Source: Alteromonas abrolhosensis (GTDB taxonomy: Bacteria; Pseudomonadota; Gammaproteobacteria; Enterobacterales; Alteromonadaceae). Taken from it: a stretch of DNA of 64,000 nucleotides. Below are positions 55,384-64,000 of this stretch, piece after piece; position 1 is the stretch's first letter; each line of letters begins with the position of its first letter. Where the stretch lies: NCBI RefSeq assembly GCF_001953635.1, contig NZ_MEJH01000004.1, positions 186,001-250,000 of the forward strand, given 5' to 3'. The position numbers and the translations under genes are program-made. The notes beneath the pieces are model-generated. The model saw only the letters and a list, made by a program, of their open reading frames with translations. It was not told the DNA's origin and ran no database searches.

Positions 55384-56871
55384 ATGCACAATACACTGAT
55401 TGTTACTGATGATGTTACTCCTTTTTGTAACACAGCTTTAACCGTGCTGACTTTTCAAGATTATCTTGCTGAGTTCCCAAAACTGAATGAACCTAAAACA
55501 CGCGTTATCAATATTTGCGATACCACGCGTTATTTAAGTGAGGGCTACTATTGTTCACTTTTGGCTCAGGCACGTAATCACTCTGTATTGCCGTCGGTAA
55601 ACACCATTAACGATTTACGCATGGCGGAAGAAAAAAGTATCGATCGCATCGTATTCTCTTTGTCGGTATCGCAAGACAATACGGAAATTACTGATGAACC
55701 TATATTAGTACTTTTTGGCGAAGTGAAAGATCAGCGCTTTAAACGTTTGGCGCGCCAAGCGTTTGAAAAATATCCGTACCCTGTTTTGGTGTTAAGCCCA
55801 ACGGTTACCGATACTAAAGTGTCACCTAAAGCTTCAGGAAAAGTGCAAATTGAAGGCTTTGCAAGCGTACAGGCAAAAGCATTTAAAGACTTAAACGCCA
55901 AACAACAAGCGCGTTTCATTGAGCAATTAGAAGCGCACACAAAAATACAATGGAAAGCCGGTAAAACGAGCAAACGTACACGTTGGGATATGGCTATCTT
56001 GGTTAATCCAGAAGAGAGCACACCTCCTAGTGATGAACGCGCCATTAAAAACTTTGTGAAAGCAGCTGAAAAAGTGGGCTTTCGTGCTGATGTGGTGAGC
56101 CGCCTGTCGCAAGAAGAATTGGGACACTATGATGCATTGTTCATTCGTGAAACGACAGCAATTGACCATCATACCTATCGACTAGCACGCGCCGCTGAGC
56201 GAGAAGGCATTGTGGTAATGGACGATACGCAGTCAATATTGCGCTGTTGTAATAAGGTGTACTTGCAGGATGCGTTTGCCTATCAGAAAGTGCCTGCGCC
56301 AAAAGCGACCTTTGTATCGAGCGCTACCGATGAAGTATGCGATAAGTTAATTGCTGACTTCGGTTTGCCGCTGGTATTAAAGCTGCCTGAAAGCTCGTTT
56401 TCGCGCGGTGTGCACAAAGCTGAAAATAAAGAAGCGCTGAAAACGCGTTTAGAACAGATGTTGGCTGAATCAGCGCTTGTTCTTGTTCAGGAATATATTT
56501 TTACTGAGTTCGACTGGCGAATTGGTGTTTTAGGTGGCAAACCTATCTATGCTTGTCAGTACTTTATGGTGCGCAACCATTGGCAGATATACAACCATCA
56601 GGGAGATCGATTCTCTTCGGGTGGATTTGCCACAATGCCAACGTTTGAAGTACCTAAACCGGTATTACAAGCCGCTATCAAGGCCGCTAAAGCAGTGGGT
56701 GACGGCTTGTATGGTGTAGATATCAAGCAAACCGGCAATGCGGTTTATGTTATTGAAGTAAACGACAACCCAAGCATCGACTCGGGCGTCGAAGATAAAT
56801 ATTTAGGCAAAGAACTGTATGAATTAATTATGCAGGAATTTGCTGACAGGTTGGAGCAGAGAGGGCGATGA
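55384..56871 (+). CDS. RimK-like ATP-grasp ligase with RLAN N-terminal domain
   Basis: A 495-residue protein. The N-terminal part (about 1-185) matches the RLAN domain of RimK-like ligases: INICDTTRYLSEGYYCSLLA and NTINDLRMAEE. The ATP-grasp part (about 290-490) has LPLVLKLPESSFSRGVHK, LVQEYIFTEFDWRIGVL and the metal site EVNDNPSID. Such enzymes join amino acids to peptides or small molecules using ATP. The stop overlaps the next gene (ATGA), which encodes a GNAT/peptidase fusion. The known association of these families points to a peptide or amide-bond modifying pathway; the substrate is unknown. Confidence 0.88.
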   Translation: MHNTLIVTDDVTPFCNTALTVLTFQDYLAEFPKLNEPKTRVINICDTTRYLSEGYYCSLLAQARNHSVLPSVNTINDLRMAEEKSIDRIVFSLSVSQDNTEITDEPILVLFGEVKDQRFKRLARQAFEKYPYPVLVLSPTVTDTKVSPKASGKVQIEGFASVQAKAFKDLNAKQQARFIEQLEAHTKIQWKAGKTSKRTRWDMAILVNPEESTPPSDERAIKNFVKAAEKVGFRADVVSRLSQEELGHYDALFIRETTAIDHHTYRLARAAEREGIVVMDDTQSILRCCNKVYLQDAFAYQKVPAPKATFVSSATDEVCDKLIADFGLPLVLKLPESSFSRGVHKAENKEALKTRLEQMLAESALVLVQEYIFTEFDWRIGVLGGKPIYACQYFMVRNHWQIYNHQGDRFSSGGFATMPTFEVPKPVLQAAIKAAKAVGDGLYGVDIKQTGNAVYVIEVNDNPSIDSGVEDKYLGKELYELIMQEFADRLEQRGR

Positions 56872-58142
56872 TTACATCGGCTGAGCGAGTAACTGAAGTG
56901 AATAGTGCAAGTCCACTGAAAAGCGTAAATAGCGTACATGACCTAACAGAGGGCGCGTCGATTGGTGAACCGACAAAAGATGTCGTTGCGCCTTCCGCGC
57001 AGTCAAATGTAGTGCTGCGTGTGGCGACATTACAAGATCTTGCTTCGCTGCAGCATATCGAGCAAACCTGTTTTACCACCGATAGGCTAAGTAAAAGCCG
57101 GTTTAAATTTTACATAGATGCACAGCATGCAGAGCTTATTGTAGCCGAACGTGAGCCTTCGAGTGAGAATGCGAAGCACGACAAGAACAAGCAAGGTGTG
57201 AACAGCATCGTAGGCTATGGGTTGTTGCTGCTTCGTCGTGGAACGCAGCTTACTAGACTGTACTCTATTGCGGTATTGCCAGAAGCACGTGGGCTTGGCG
57301 TTGCTGAAAAGCTAATTAACAGCTTGGGGGAGCGGGCGCTTTTGCGGGGAAAGCGATTTATGCGCCTGGAAGTGGCAGTAGGTAATGCTGGCGCCATTGC
57401 TCTGTATAAAAAGTTAGGTTTTAGTCAGTTCGGTATGTATACCGATTACTACGACGATCACACTGATGCTCTGCGTATGCAAAAAGTATTGGTGCCCAGT
57501 AAGTCGGTTAAACCAGAAATTTATCCGTGGTACCAGCAAACGACAGATTTTACCTGTGGTCCATCGGCTCTGATGATGGCAATGTGTGCGTTAAACAATC
57601 GCTATGAAATGACACAGGAAAAAGAACTGTCGTTGTGGCGTACTGCTACCACGATATTCATGATGTCAGGTCACGGTGGTTGTCATCCGGTGGGGTTAGC
57701 GCTTGCTGCGGTAAACGAAGGTTATGCAGCAAAAGTAGTGATTAATCGAGACGTTCCGCTCTTTGTTGACGGTGTAAGGGATGCCCACAAGAAAGAGATT
57801 GTCGAAAATGTTGAACAACAATTTATGGCAGAAGCACGCAAAAAAGGCATTTCTGTCGAAATCTCTGATTGGCGAGTGGATGTTATTGACCAAACCCTCA
57901 AAGCCGGCGGTGCGGTTCTATGCCTAATCAGTACGTACGCTTTTGATAAGAAAAAGGTACCGCACTGGGTAGCAATTACAAGCTGCGATTCTCACTGCTA
58001 TTATCTGCACGATCCTGATGCAAGTGAGGGGCAGCCTGTTGAGTATCAGCACATTCCGGTTGCCCGCGAAGACTTTCTACGACTTGCCAGCTATGGCACG
58101 CGTAAAGTAAGAACATTAGTACTCCTTAAAAAGAAAAAGTAA
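56868..58142 (+). CDS. GNAT acetyltransferase - C39-like peptidase fusion
   Basis: A 424-residue two-domain protein. Residues about 48-205 form a RimI-like GNAT domain with the acetyl-CoA loop (VLPEARGLGVAEKLI) and VAVGNAGAIALYKKLGF. A Lys/Asn-rich insert sits at about 98-112. Residues about 218-424 form a C39-like cysteine peptidase domain, with C230 in DFTCGPSALMMAM and a His in KVPHWVAITSCD, so the catalytic pair appears intact. The first 45 residues are low complexity. It starts inside the ATP-grasp stop codon and is translated with it. There is no ABC transporter, unlike bacteriocin-processing C39 proteins. Confidence 0.88.
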   Translation: MITSAERVTEVNSASPLKSVNSVHDLTEGASIGEPTKDVVAPSAQSNVVLRVATLQDLASLQHIEQTCFTTDRLSKSRFKFYIDAQHAELIVAEREPSSENAKHDKNKQGVNSIVGYGLLLLRRGTQLTRLYSIAVLPEARGLGVAEKLINSLGERALLRGKRFMRLEVAVGNAGAIALYKKLGFSQFGMYTDYYDDHTDALRMQKVLVPSKSVKPEIYPWYQQTTDFTCGPSALMMAMCALNNRYEMTQEKELSLWRTATTIFMMSGHGGCHPVGLALAAVNEGYAAKVVINRDVPLFVDGVRDAHKKEIVENVEQQFMAEARKKGISVEISDWRVDVIDQTLKAGGAVLCLISTYAFDKKKVPHWVAITSCDSHCYYLHDPDASEGQPVEYQHIPVAREDFLRLASYGTRKVRTLVLLKKKK

Positions 58143-58187
58143 CACAAATTTTTGCTTAGGCCTTAGGCACGAAGAATGCTTGAGGCC

Positions 58188-58469
58188 TTAATGACGGACT
58201 TGTGTAACGTTAACCTTTTTATTTAGTGTTTTAAGCTGCTTCACCAGTTGAGAAAGCTCTTTTACCGAACCTTTATATTCGATGTGCTTATTCATTTCCT
58301 GGCCTTTCACAGCACTTCTACAAAGCGCCTCACTTTCAAAACACGCTGTTTGCTCATCTAACGTATTCCACTCCGCTTTTAGGTCGCTTGGAATACAGTG
58401 GCGTTTTGCAATAATTTTGTCTTTTATTTGCAACACTTTCCCGATTAATAATTGTGCATCTGTTGGCAT
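58188..58469 (-). CDS. small unknown cytoplasmic protein
   Basis: A 93-residue helical protein, not recognised. It has two Cys in the middle (ACFESEALCRS) and ends KKVNVTQVRH. ATG 58469 is chosen because AGGAGAT lies just upstream; the longer frame to 58517 lacks a ribosome site. It is convergent with the GNAT/peptidase gene. Confidence 0.65.
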   Translation of the reverse strand: MPTDAQLLIGKVLQIKDKIIAKRHCIPSDLKAEWNTLDEQTACFESEALCRSAVKGQEMNKHIEYKGSVKELSQLVKQLKTLNKKVNVTQVRH

Positions 58470-58820
58470 ATTAATATCTCCTGTATAACTCTTTGTGTTT
58501 AAGTCGCTGTTTATCAAACGTTTATCTTTCAGTCTTGATAGTTGTTTCTTAAAGCCAGCAATCCTTCAACACAACTCTCACAATTAGTGTTGCATCAAGA
58601 ATGCCAACTCTCATGAAGCAACTTCCTTATGCTCGCAAAAGGGGAATTTGATGTTAAAGACGCTGCTAGAGCGAGGAACTATAGGGGCGGTTTAGGCGAG
58701 TGCCCGCTCATCGAAATGCGAGAGAGTTACGCGCTAGAGCAGGCACAGTTTCATATTTCTACAGGGGGACTTTGATAGGGGAGCCTTACAGGAGCTACCA
58801 AGTCAGGCGCTTTGTGGGCA
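58470..58820. other. non-coding stretch, nothing certain
   Basis: About 350 bp between two minus-strand genes. A 14-codon plus-strand frame (58651) behind AAGGGGAA is too short to call. I see no tRNA, repeat or clear terminator. Confidence 0.4.
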
Positions 58821-59342
58821 CTACCTATAAGAGTAACGCTTCGGCCTGTCTTTTAATTTCTTAACCTGACAGTAGCAGAAATGCGGTGTCCAAATTAACA
58901 GGTTAAGTAATATAGCGGTAACTAAACTAAATACTATTGAGGAAGGTGTTAGCGGCACAGACGGACTGAAATTATCGAGCACGCGTTTAAGCGTTTCATA
59001 TTGAGAAGGCGATGCCATAAACACGAGCTTTTCAAAATAATGGCCGTGTTCTAGCTTTCTCATACCTTGTTCTAATGTAGTAATCTGTGCAAAGCGAGCA
59101 GCTTTCATGGACGCGTTTTCGCGCACAACCGGTTCGCTGTTTTTCTGTAAGCTATCAAGCATGGCTTCAACAGAAGAGAAGCCATGCTGTTTTGCCAATA
59201 CTGAAGAACTAGAAACTTCATCACGTAAGGCATCGTAATAACCATTAAGGTATTGGCGATAGTGATCCGCCAAAATGGGGACTTGTAGTGTAATGATAAA
59301 CAAAACTGCAAATACAACTTTATCTAAAACACGTACTATCAT
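58821..59342 (-). CDS. DUF2937 family membrane protein
   Basis: A 173-residue protein that matches DUF2937 by its N-terminus: a membrane helix (about 8-24), then LQVPILADHYRQYLNGYYDA. A periplasmic helical region and a second membrane helix (about 135-155) follow, with a basic C-terminus. Function of the family is unknown. Single gene. Confidence 0.85.
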   Translation of the reverse strand: MIVRVLDKVVFAVLFIITLQVPILADHYRQYLNGYYDALRDEVSSSSVLAKQHGFSSVEAMLDSLQKNSEPVVRENASMKAARFAQITTLEQGMRKLEHGHYFEKLVFMASPSQYETLKRVLDNFSPSVPLTPSSIVFSLVTAILLNLLIWTPHFCYCQVKKLKDRPKRYSYR

Positions 59343-59498
59343 TTAAAACTCGCTATAAAGACTCACTATTAAGTACCCGTTTAATATTCGATATATGCAC
59401 GTTGCATAAAGAGGTTTTCACTCTCAATAAACAGGCGATTCGATGTTAAATCTCTTGTATGGACAAAAAGTAAGTAAATAGCCTAACAACCTCTCTTG

Positions 59499-60764
59499 TT
59501 ATTTCAAGGCTGTGTAAATGGCGTGGGTCAATCTACTTAATTGCTCGGAAGATATGATGTACGGAGGCATAATGTATACCAACTTCCCAAATGGACGTAT
59601 CCACACGCCTTGTTTCACAAAATGGCGTTGAATTTCGGCTACGTTGACTGGATTTGCCGTCTCGACTACCCCTATAGCACCTAACACTCTTACGTCGGTA
59701 ACTCGCGGTAAGTCTGCACATTTTGCCAATTCGCTTTGTAATTGTTTCTCAATGGCAGGAACTTGTTGCTGCCAATGGTTTTGGTTGATGAGCGATAGAC
59801 TAGCATTGGCCACCGCACAAGCTAACGGGTTTCCCATGTAGGTTGGACCGTGCATAAAAACGCCCGGCTCACCTTGGCAAACTCCTAATGCCACATCTTC
59901 GGTACACAAGGTCGCGGCAAGGGTCATATAACCACCGGTAATCGCTTTACCCAAACACATAATGTCAGGCGAAATGCCTACATGCTCGCAAGCAAAGAGT
60001 TTGCCTGTACGGCCAAAGCCAGTAGCAATTTCATCGCAAATTAGAAGTACGTCGTAGGTATCGCAAAGTTGGCGGCAGCGCTTTAAGTATTCGGGGTGAT
60101 AAATACGCATGCCTCCCGCACCTTGAACAATGGGTTCTAAGATGAGGGCAGCCATGGTGTGGTGATGTTTTTCAAAAATCTCTTCAAGCGGAAGAATGTC
60201 ATCTTCGCTAAACGTTTGCCCAAAGCGAGTTTGAGGAGCGGGCGCAAAAATCTGCTTGCTCAGTACACCCTCAAATAAACTATGCATACCGTTAATGGGA
60301 TCGCACACGCTCATTGCAGCGAACGTGTCGCCGTGGTAGCCATTGCGCGGCGCGACAATGCGCGACTTCTCTGTGCGCCCTTGGCATGCCCAATACTGAA
60401 TCGCCATCTTTATCGCAACTTCAACAGACACTGAGCCAGAGTCTGCTAAAAATACACGCTCTAAACCTGCCGGCACCATGTTAAGTAACGATTTACACAA
60501 ATCTACCGCCGGCTGGTGGGTAATACCGCCAAACATAACGTGAGAGAATGCATCAATTTGCTTGTGCGCAGCATCGTTGAGTACAGGATGGTTGTAGCCG
60601 TGAATTGCAGCCCACCAGCTAGACATGCCGTCTACTAATACTTCACCGGTGGCCAAGGTAAGCTCAGCGCCTTTTGCACCAACTACTTCATAGCAGGGAA
60701 GGGGATTAACCGCCGAGGTATAGGGGTGCCAAATGTGTTGTTTATCAAATTCTATATTGTTCAC
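59499..60764 (-). CDS. bioA: adenosylmethionine--8-amino-7-oxononanoate transaminase
   Basis: PLP-dependent class III transaminase of 421 residues. It converts KAPA to DAPA with S-adenosylmethionine as amino donor. [23 protein letters not shown] and the PLP Lys in [11 protein letters not shown] are conserved. The start is GTG 60764. It is divergent from bioB across about 98 bp, as in E. coli. Confidence 0.96.
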   Translation of the reverse strand: MNNIEFDKQHIWHPYTSAVNPLPCYEVVGAKGAELTLATGEVLVDGMSSWWAAIHGYNHPVLNDAAHKQIDAFSHVMFGGITHQPAVDLCKSLLNMVPAGLERVFLADSGSVSVEVAIKMAIQYWACQGRTEKSRIVAPRNGYHGDTFAAMSVCDPINGMHSLFEGVLSKQIFAPAPQTRFGQTFSEDDILPLEEIFEKHHHTMAALILEPIVQGAGGMRIYHPEYLKRCRQLCDTYDVLLICDEIATGFGRTGKLFACEHVGISPDIMCLGKAITGGYMTLAATLCTEDVALGVCQGEPGVFMHGPTYMGNPLACAVANASLSLINQNHWQQQVPAIEKQLQSELAKCADLPRVTDVRVLGAIGVVETANPVNVAEIQRHFVKQGVWIRPFGKLVYIMPPYIISSEQLSRLTHAIYTALK

Positions 60765-60801
60765 AAATTAACCATTGGTAAAGTTTTGAAATTGGTCAGA
60801 G

Positions 60802-60829
60802 TTGACAACTTGATATTGGGGCATAGACT
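60802..60829 (+). promoter_or_regulatory. bioB promoter with possible BirA half site
   Basis: TTGACA (60802-60807), a 16-base spacer, then TAGACT (60824-60829). The -35 lies within GTTGACAA, which resembles one half of the BirA operator (GGTTNACAA); the other half is only weakly matched. Control by BirA is expected for a bioA/bioB divergent region but not clearly proven here. Confidence 0.5.
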
Positions 60830-60862
60830 AAGCCAGCAATAATAATTAGTAAAGGACAGTCA

Positions 60863-61987
60863 ATGACGCTGGCTAGTGCGCATTCTGCGCAAACGACAAC
60901 TATTCGAAACGATTGGACCAAAGCCGAAGTCGAAGCTTTGTTTGCCATGCCATTTAACGACTTACTGTTTAATGCCCAAGTGGTGCATAGACAGCATTTT
61001 AATCCGAATGAAGTGCAGGTTAGCACGCTTTTGTCGATTAAAACCGGTGCATGTCCTGAAGACTGCAAGTACTGTCCACAAAGTGCCCGTTATGATACGG
61101 GCCTAGAAAAAGAGCGCCTGCTAGAAATTGAAAAGGTTATCCAGCGTGCGAAAGAGGCAAAGCAAGTAGGCTCAACCCGTTTTTGTATGGGAGCTGCTTG
61201 GCGAAACCCACGCGACAGAGACATGCCTTACATTTTGAAAATGGTTGAAGAGGTGAAAAGCTTAGGCTTAGAAACCTGCATGACGCTGGGTATGTTAACC
61301 CGCGATCAAGCTGTGGCATTAAAGCAAGCGGGCCTTGATTATTATAATCACAACCTTGATACCTCTCCGGAATACTACGGCGATATTATCACGACCCGTA
61401 CTTACCAAGACCGATTGAATACCTTAGAGAACGTGCGTGCTGCAGGCATGAACGTTTGCTCTGGGGGGATTGTGGGCATGGGAGAAACGGTGAGCGATCG
61501 GGCTAGTATGTTAGTGCAATTAGCTAACCTTCCTGAGCAGCCTCAAAGTGTGCCTATTAACATGTTGGTTAAAGTAAAAGGTACGCCACTCGATAGCGTA
61601 GAAGACCTGGACTATTTTGAGTTTATCCGCACTATTGCCGTGGCTCGTATCATGATGCCCAAGTCACATGTGCGCTTGTCGGCAGGCCGCGAAGCGATGA
61701 ACGAACAAATGCAGGCGCTTTGTTTTATGGCAGGCGCGAATTCTATTTTCTATGGCTGCAAGCTGTTAACTACGTCAAACCCAGATACCCATGAAGATGT
61801 TATGCTGTTCAAAAAGCTTGGTATTAATACTGAGCGTACAAGGGATTACTCAGACGAAGCACATCAACAAGTGTTGGAAGAAGAAATTGCCCAGCAACAA
61901 GAACAAGCCGACGACAGTAACGACTTGTTTATTGATGCAACCAAGCCTAAGGTAGCGCCAAAGAAACAGCATTTAACGGAGGCGTAA
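60863..61987 (+). CDS. bioB: biotin synthase
   Basis: Radical SAM enzyme of 374 residues that inserts sulfur into dethiobiotin. The SAM cluster Cys are C64, C68 and C71 (CPEDCKYC). The conserved [13 protein letters not shown] segment and a Cys in [12 protein letters not shown] are present. The last 40 or so residues ([16 protein letters not shown] onward) are an acidic, Gln-rich tail. AAAGGA precedes ATG 60863. It overlaps bioF by one base (TAATG). Confidence 0.97.
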   Translation: MTLASAHSAQTTTIRNDWTKAEVEALFAMPFNDLLFNAQVVHRQHFNPNEVQVSTLLSIKTGACPEDCKYCPQSARYDTGLEKERLLEIEKVIQRAKEAKQVGSTRFCMGAAWRNPRDRDMPYILKMVEEVKSLGLETCMTLGMLTRDQAVALKQAGLDYYNHNLDTSPEYYGDIITTRTYQDRLNTLENVRAAGMNVCSGGIVGMGETVSDRASMLVQLANLPEQPQSVPINMLVKVKGTPLDSVEDLDYFEFIRTIAVARIMMPKSHVRLSAGREAMNEQMQALCFMAGANSIFYGCKLLTTSNPDTHEDVMLFKKLGINTERTRDYSDEAHQQVLEEEIAQQQEQADDSNDLFIDATKPKVAPKKQHLTEA

Positions 61988-63348
61988 TGGCCTTTCACTG
62001 GTTAGACGATTCGCTGAGCGCGCGTGCCGAGCAAGGCTTGCTGCGCCAGCGCCACTGCCAACAATACGAAAAAGACAACATTATTTGTATTAACGGTGAG
62101 CACTATCTTAACTTTTCAAGCAATGACTACCTAGGCATGCGCCAGCATGAGGGTGTGTTGCAAAGTTGGGTTGAGGGGTTAGCGCAATTTGGTGGTGGCA
62201 GTGGTGCATCGCCATTGGTAACAGGGCACACACAGGCTCATTTGGCTCTAGAAGCCTACATTGCAGATGGTTTAAACCGAGAAGCTGCGCTGTTATTTAA
62301 CTCTGGCTTTGCGGCCAATCAGGCACTGTGCATGGCACTTTTTCCTCACATGTCTCACCCGAATAAAAGCGCGAGAGCAGGGCACATAATTGCTGATAAG
62401 CTCATGCACGCTTCGTTTTTAGAGGGGGCGCAATGTGTATCTGATAGCGCCAAGCTTCGCCGTTTCAAGCATAACGATCTAAGTCATTTAGAGAGCATGC
62501 TGTCGAGCGTTTGTCAAAGCCAGGTGCCCGATGCGGTTGGTAATTCTGATGCAAACCAGCAAGACATTCTGATTGCCAGTGAAGGTGTGTTTAGTATGGA
62601 CGGTGACGTAGCGCCTTGCGAAGGTATCGCTGAACTGGCCGCTAAATATAATGCATGGTTCATGTTAGACGATGCACACGGTATGGGTGTATTGGGTGAA
62701 AACGGCTTCGGCACAGCAGAAGCACTAAACTTAAGCCAGCAACAAGCGCCTATTGTTATGGGAACATTTGGCAAAGCAGTGGGCACGGCCGGCGCCTTTA
62801 TTGCGGGAAGCCAAACCCTAATTGATTATCTGGTGAATTTTTCTAAACACTACGTGTATTCCACTGCCATGCCACCAGCACAAGCGGTCGCGACGTTGTA
62901 CTCTCTTACACATATCGGCAGTGATACTGCCCGCCGCGAAACTCTGCATAACAATATCGCCTATTTCAGAGACTCGTTTCAAAAACGTTTTGGACAGACA
63001 CTCAATTCAAGCGAGAAAGGCGACGCATCAATTGAAATCACCTTGGGGCAATCACAAAGCGCGATTCAGCCTATTATCGTTGGTAGCCCAGAACGTGCAA
63101 TTGCACTAAGTGAGGGGCTAAAACAGCGCGGCATTTGGGCAACGGCTATCAGGCAGCCTACTGTACCGAAAAACCAAGATAGGCTGCGCATAACGCTTAC
63201 GTCAAATCATACATCACAAGATATTGACGTATTGCTTGATGCGCTAGAGCTTTCACTTAATAAGTCGGCGTTAAGTGAGACTTCAGTAGAAAAAGAATCA
63301 GACAGCGCTGTGAATGCTCCTGACTCTGTAAGTAAAAAAGAGATGTAA
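61987..63348 (+). CDS. bioF: 8-amino-7-oxononanoate synthase
   Basis: PLP enzyme of 453 residues that joins pimeloyl-thioester and alanine. Conserved parts are NFSSNDYLGMRQHEGV, FNSGFAANQAL, MLDDAHGMGVLGENG and the PLP Lys in GTFGKAVGTAGAF. It is longer than E. coli BioF (384): there are insertions near 115-125 (HPNKSARAG) and 175-190, and a 35-residue Ser/Glu-rich tail. GGAGG lies before the start. It is followed 2 bases later by bioC. Confidence 0.95.
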   Translation: MAFHWLDDSLSARAEQGLLRQRHCQQYEKDNIICINGEHYLNFSSNDYLGMRQHEGVLQSWVEGLAQFGGGSGASPLVTGHTQAHLALEAYIADGLNREAALLFNSGFAANQALCMALFPHMSHPNKSARAGHIIADKLMHASFLEGAQCVSDSAKLRRFKHNDLSHLESMLSSVCQSQVPDAVGNSDANQQDILIASEGVFSMDGDVAPCEGIAELAAKYNAWFMLDDAHGMGVLGENGFGTAEALNLSQQQAPIVMGTFGKAVGTAGAFIAGSQTLIDYLVNFSKHYVYSTAMPPAQAVATLYSLTHIGSDTARRETLHNNIAYFRDSFQKRFGQTLNSSEKGDASIEITLGQSQSAIQPIIVGSPERAIALSEGLKQRGIWATAIRQPTVPKNQDRLRITLTSNHTSQDIDVLLDALELSLNKSALSETSVEKESDSAVNAPDSVSKKEM

Positions 63349-63350
63349 CG

Positions 63351-64000
63351 ATGTCACTAAGTCCCGCTGTAAAAGCTGCTATGTCGGCAGAATCGAGAAG
63401 TCTCTTCGACGGTAAGCTGTCGCGTGACGCGGCGCAGGCGGCTTTTAAGGCAAACGGGGCTTTTTCGTCCGAGACATCTTTTGAATCCGAGAGTGCGACC
63501 TACGCTAAAGGGACTTTCACAGTTAATACTGCTTCCCCTTCAGATAGCTCCTTCAAAGCTGCGGCACATTTGAGTGCAGAGAAGAGCGCTAAGACTGAGG
63601 GCTATGTTACAGCTGAAGGCGCTGCAAAAGCTGAACGCAATGATACTGCTTCAGGAATTAACGAGCAGGACGTTGCACAACGTTTTTCAAAAGCGGCTGT
63701 GCAGTACAACAGTATTGCGGGTGTTCAGCGCATTATTGCCAAGCAGGCATTAGCGAACTTACCGATAGACCTACAGGGTACGGCTCTTGATATTGGCTGT
63801 GGTACTGGCATTCATACCCAAACGCTTGCAAATAAAGGTGCAGCTGCAACTGGCGTAGACATTGCCGAGGGCATGTTAGCGCAGGCCAGAAAAATGTACT
63901 CTGACCCCATTTTTATTCAGGGTAGTGCTGTTGATTTGCCTTTCTCTGATAGCCAATTTTCAACCGTTTTTTCATCTATGGCGCTTCAGTGGGTCAGTGA
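63351..64000 (+). CDS. bioC: malonyl-ACP O-methyltransferase BioC, 5' part
   Basis: The gene starts at ATG 63351, two bases after bioF, and runs past the window end. About 216 residues are visible. From about residue 107 the sequence is typical BioC: DVAQRFSKAAVQYNSIAGVQ, the SAM-binding LDIGCGTGIHTQTLA, then VDIAEGMLAQAR and SSMALQWVS. The first 105 or so residues are an unusual Ala/Ser/Glu/Lys-rich low-complexity extension not normal for BioC. A later internal start would remove it, but no good ribosome site was seen there. Confidence 0.9.
   Translation, partial: MSLSPAVKAAMSAESRSLFDGKLSRDAAQAAFKANGAFSSETSFESESATYAKGTFTVNTASPSDSSFKAAAHLSAEKSAKTEGYVTAEGAAKAERNDTASGINEQDVAQRFSKAAVQYNSIAGVQRIIAKQALANLPIDLQGTALDIGCGTGIHTQTLANKGAAATGVDIAEGMLAQARKMYSDPIFIQGSAVDLPFSDSQFSTVFSSMALQWVS

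Noticed and set aside
1..64000. CRISPR arrays, rRNA genes and insertion sequences
   Set aside because: I saw no regularly spaced repeats, rRNA sequence or transposase genes in the window.

Overview
The window looks like about 64 kb of chromosome from a marine gammaproteobacterium of the Alteromonas group. This is inferred from gene content, gene order, moderate GC and protein style; no database search was possible. The order ruvC-ruvA-ruvB-ybgC-tolQRAB-pal-cpoB, then tRNA-Lys genes and nadA, matches the tol-pal/nadA neighbourhood of E. coli and relatives. Most of the window is ordinary core and envelope genes.

Layout. 1-3.1 kb: end of a probable QseG-like gene, the sigma-54 regulator glrR, a GAF protein and a DUF72 protein. 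3.3-7.8 kb: aspS-nudB-ruvC-ruvA-ruvB. 7.9-8.1 kb: a candidate minus-strand sRNA with its own promoter and terminator. 8.3-13.5 kb: the tol-pal operon. 13.6-15.6 kb: three tRNA-Lys(UUU), nadA and tRNA-Ser(GGA). 15.5-20.9 kb: a 5.3-kb integrative element in the 3' end of tRNA-Ser, bounded by 35-bp direct repeats. It carries a tyrosine integrase, a serine recombinase/ParB-like pair, and a two-gene cargo of a DNase I-fold (EEP) protein plus an unknown protein. 21-28 kb: an unknown small protein, a patatin, a PanE-like reductase, a phosphate-type porin behind a good Pho box, a VOC protein, asd and a cytochrome b561. 28.4-31.7 kb: an operon of outer-membrane protein, PstS-like binding protein and diguanylate cyclase. 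32-38 kb: a YgjP-like metallopeptidase, a CBS protein, and an RND pump operon divergent from a TetR regulator. 38.6-46 kb: a TonB siderophore receptor, a GNAT enzyme and a second RND operon. 45.9-50.5 kb: pqiABC followed by a diguanylate cyclase. 50.7-59.3 kb: an unknown membrane protein, asnS, a Ca/Na antiporter, a RimK-like ATP-grasp/GNAT-peptidase pair and DUF2937. 59.5-64 kb: the bio cluster, bioA divergent from bioB-bioF-bioC; bioC is cut by the window end.

Points of most interest: (i) the tRNA-Ser element and its EEP nuclease/unknown-protein cargo, a plausible but untested defence or mobile-element function; (ii) the sRNA candidate downstream of ruvB, which exposes a CCUCC tract; (iii) the RimK-like/GNAT-C39 pair, which suggests a peptide-modifying system; (iv) two genetic links between c-di-GMP synthesis and envelope modules (porin/binding-protein/cyclase, and pqiABC-cyclase). 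None of these functions is proven by the sequence.
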